Positions 5,400 to 5,447 of a DNA stretch of 5,447 nt are shown here, piece after piece. A program made the translations under genes and the position numbers. The notes beneath the pieces are model-generated. The model saw only the letters and a program-made list of their open reading frames with translations. It had not been told where the DNA came from and did no database searches. Source of the stretch: Gammaproteobacteria bacterium (lineage in GTDB: Bacteria > Pseudomonadota > Gammaproteobacteria > UBA9214); the NCBI GenBank assembly GCA_029881775.1, contig JAOULY010000162.1, positions 1 through 5,447 of the forward strand, written 5' to 3'. Positions within the stretch are counted from its first letter, which is position 1, and every line of letters starts with the position of its first letter.

Positions 5400-5447
5400 G
5401 CAGGTGCCCCTGCTTTATAATGCCCGGACTCCGGCCTGCGCCGGGAT
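5400..5447. repeat. GC-rich palindromic sequence, cut by the window end
   Basis: GCAGG (5400-5404) pairs with CCTGC (5409-5413) and is followed by TTTATAAT. A second palindrome follows: CCCGG (5423-5427) with CCGGG (5441-5445), containing a tighter CCGGC/GCCGG hairpin (5431-5435 with 5440-5444). The second resembles the widespread proteobacterial intergenic repeat ending GCCGGGATGAC, but it is truncated here, so the assignment is tentative. Confidence 0.4.

Noticed and set aside
5416..5421. A perfect TATAAT -10 hexamer
   Set aside because: The -35 position is GC-rich with no match. It sits between palindromes, and no gene start follows in the window.

Overview
The window looks like a chromosomal stretch from a free-living gammaproteobacterium. 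The evidence is a two-domain polyphosphate:AMP phosphotransferase whose N-terminus reads like the Pseudomonas type, two exported proteins with VPLPA/PEP-CTERM exosortase sorting tails, and GTAG-headed REP/BIME palindromes. The lineage is an inference from these features. No rRNA, tRNA, CRISPR array or intact mobile element was seen.

Left part (1-1318), minus strand: a small conserved-looking cytosolic protein of 79 aa (1028-1267) is followed after 55 nt by a His-rich secreted PEP-CTERM protein (148-972). The pair may be an operon. It ends at two successive intrinsic terminators (90-122 and 27-59) that look like diverged tandem copies of one module.

Middle-left (1319-2488) is gene-poor and decayed. 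It holds the last ~64 codons of a BTAD-type (bacterial transcriptional activator domain) regulator on the minus strand (1514-1708), cut off upstream by stops and followed by a weak hairpin terminator. Next come about 300 nt with no convincing gene, then an unrecognised 92-codon minus-strand frame (2019-2297). The leader of the next gene contains a small inverted repeat (2381-2400).

Centre (2501-4060), plus strand: the one enzyme of the window, a class II PPK2 (Pap). It uses polyphosphate to phosphorylate AMP to ADP. Its second domain has all the catalytic motifs and its first domain has lost the Walker B Asp-Arg.

Right part: about 400 nt of intergenic sequence with small dyads and a degenerate CGACCC..CGGAC repeat pair leads to a second, unrelated PEP-CTERM protein (4468-5157) with a plausible promoter, a good RBS and a UUCG-loop terminator (5172-5193). 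After that comes a 90-bp tandem duplication of a BIME (four REP arms). The two copies are identical in all 82 nt outside the 8-nt central spacer and differ at four of the eight spacer positions. The window ends inside another GC-rich palindromic repeat.

The genes do not form one pathway. The two PEP-CTERM proteins would share an exosortase encoded elsewhere, and Pap works in nucleotide/polyphosphate energy metabolism. I found no convincing new multi-gene system. The most unusual items are the BIME duplication with spacer-only divergence, the duplicated terminator module, the His-rich exosortase substrate and the BTAD gene remnant.
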